Origin: Zoogloea sp.
GTDB taxonomy: Bacteria; Pseudomonadota; Gammaproteobacteria; Burkholderiales; Rhodocyclaceae
Assembly: GCF_023150065.1 (NCBI RefSeq)
Contig: NZ_JAKLLN010000002.1
Location: forward strand, 1-64,000
Direction of reading: 5' to 3'
Length of the DNA stretch: 64,000 bases
Part shown: positions 63,427 to 64,000 of the stretch, piece after piece
Layout: the number at the start of each line of letters is the position of its first letter
Numbering within the stretch: the stretch's first letter is position 1
Notes under the pieces: model-generated
Database searches by the model: none
What the model was told of the DNA's origin: nothing
The model's input: only the letters and a program-made list of their open reading frames with translations
Made by a program: the position numbers and the translations under genes

Positions 63427-64000
63427 ACACACCGGTGTGCAGAATCGCCGCCATCCAGATGGTTTCCGGCCCGGACGTGGACCGCAACCTGGCCGAGGCG
63501 GACCGCCTGATCGGTGAAGCCGCCGCCGCGGGCGCGCGCCTCGCCGTGCTGCCCGAATACTTTCCCCTGATCACCAGCGACGAAACCGCCAAGGTGCGCA
63601 TCCGCGAGCAGGAGGGTGACGGCCCGCTGCAGAACTTCCTGCGGGACGCGGCACGACGCCACAGGCTGTGGCTGATCGGCGGCTCCTGCCCCATGGAGGC
63701 CGGCAGCCCCGACAAGGTCAAGAACTCGACTCTGGTCTTCGACGATGAAGGCCGGCGGGTGGCCCGCTACGACAAGGTGCACCTCTTCGGCTTCCGCAAG
63801 GGCGACGAGTGTTACGACGAATCCGCGACCATCGAGGCCGGCAACGAGGTGGTCGCCTTCGAGGGGCCCTGCGGCCAGATCGGCCTGTCGATCTGCTACG
63901 ACCTGCGCTTCCCGGAGCTCTTCCGCGCCATGGGCGAGGTGGACCTGATTGTCCTGCCCGCCGCCTTCACCTGGACCACCGGCCAGGCCCACTGGGAAGT
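63423..64000 (+). CDS. Carbon-nitrogen hydrolase (nitrilase superfamily), partial
   Basis: The first 192 residues are in the window and the 3' end is cut off. The catalytic triad is visible: Glu45 (LPEYF), Lys118 (YDKVHLF) and Cys158 (SICYDLRFPE). The pattern KVHLFGFRKGDECYDES suggests the Nit1/deaminated-glutathione-amidase-like branch. It is coupled to yhdP by ATGA. In related bacteria tldD usually follows, which cannot be checked here. Confidence 0.93.
   Translation, partial: MNTPVCRIAAIQMVSGPDVDRNLAEADRLIGEAAAAGARLAVLPEYFPLITSDETAKVRIREQEGDGPLQNFLRDAARRHRLWLIGGSCPMEAGSPDKVKNSTLVFDDEGRRVARYDKVHLFGFRKGDECYDESATIEAGNEVVAFEGPCGQIGLSICYDLRFPELFRAMGEVDLIVLPAAFTWTTGQAHWE

Overview
The window is GC-rich chromosomal DNA from a betaproteobacterium, most likely Rhodocyclales-like. 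This rests on gene order and protein types seen here: rpsU-yqeY-dnaG-rpoD, leuS-lptE-holA-proA, an mla operon followed by bolA-murA-hisG-hisD, glnE-yhdP-nitrilase, a short H-NS-type protein with an Ala/Lys/Pro linker, and short-form HisG. The species cannot be fixed from the sequence alone. Apart from one IS and integrase scar and a group II intron tail, genes are tightly packed and base composition is even.

Layout. 1-513: 3' end of a group II intron (maturase C-terminus plus RNA domains V/VI). 624-2429 (-): RhlE-type RNA helicase. 2647-12231: a molybdenum locus. It holds an unknown 135-aa protein (-) divergent from a TonB-dependent receptor, a Tat-exported solute-binding protein and a di-heme oxidoreductase (+), then a di-Mop molbindin (-) divergent from modE-modA-modB-modC (+). 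Five ModE-like operators of the form CG-N7-N6-TATATA lie in its intergenic regions. 12341-15966: a soluble chemoreceptor with four PAS domains, translationally coupled to a triple-CheW protein. 15991-19736 (-): an OprC-like copper receptor and a membrane chemoreceptor. 19946-25214: a DUF5710 protein, a DUF3015-like/DUF4105 (Lnb-like) pair, a SnoaL-like/tautomerase pair, and a glutathione S-transferase divergent from a LysR regulator. 25270-28464: integrase, higBA and an IS5-family element, with a duplicated integrase fragment and a broken second IS copy. The scar abuts tRNA-Ile(CAU).

28608-33520 (-): the macromolecular-synthesis operon in reverse (rpoD, dnaG, yqeY, rpsU), with a conserved terminator between rpsU and yqeY. 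33651-38013: tsaD, plsY, folB, an H-NS-like protein, ybaK, an O6-alkylguanine-DNA methyltransferase and a chalcone-isomerase-like exported protein. 38128-43839 (-): proA, holA, lptE, a small lipoprotein and leuS. 44019-53602 (+): mlaFEDACB, an ABC-2 exporter, a BolA protein, murA, rnk (-), hisG and hisD. 53619-53704: paired palindromic repeats. 53718-64000: recQ (-), a metallo-beta-lactamase-fold hydrolase, glnE (-), a YhdP/AsmA-like giant protein and the start of a nitrilase-family hydrolase cut by the window edge.

The main hypothesis is that the molybdenum locus is one regulon. The ModE-like sites sit in front of the TonB receptor group and the unknown 135-aa gene as well as modE itself. 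This suggests an outer-membrane, energy-dependent route for molybdate (or a molybdenum chelate) feeding ModABC, with an accessory periplasmic binding protein and a di-heme enzyme. The operators and gene order are visible in the sequence; the transport role is inferred.
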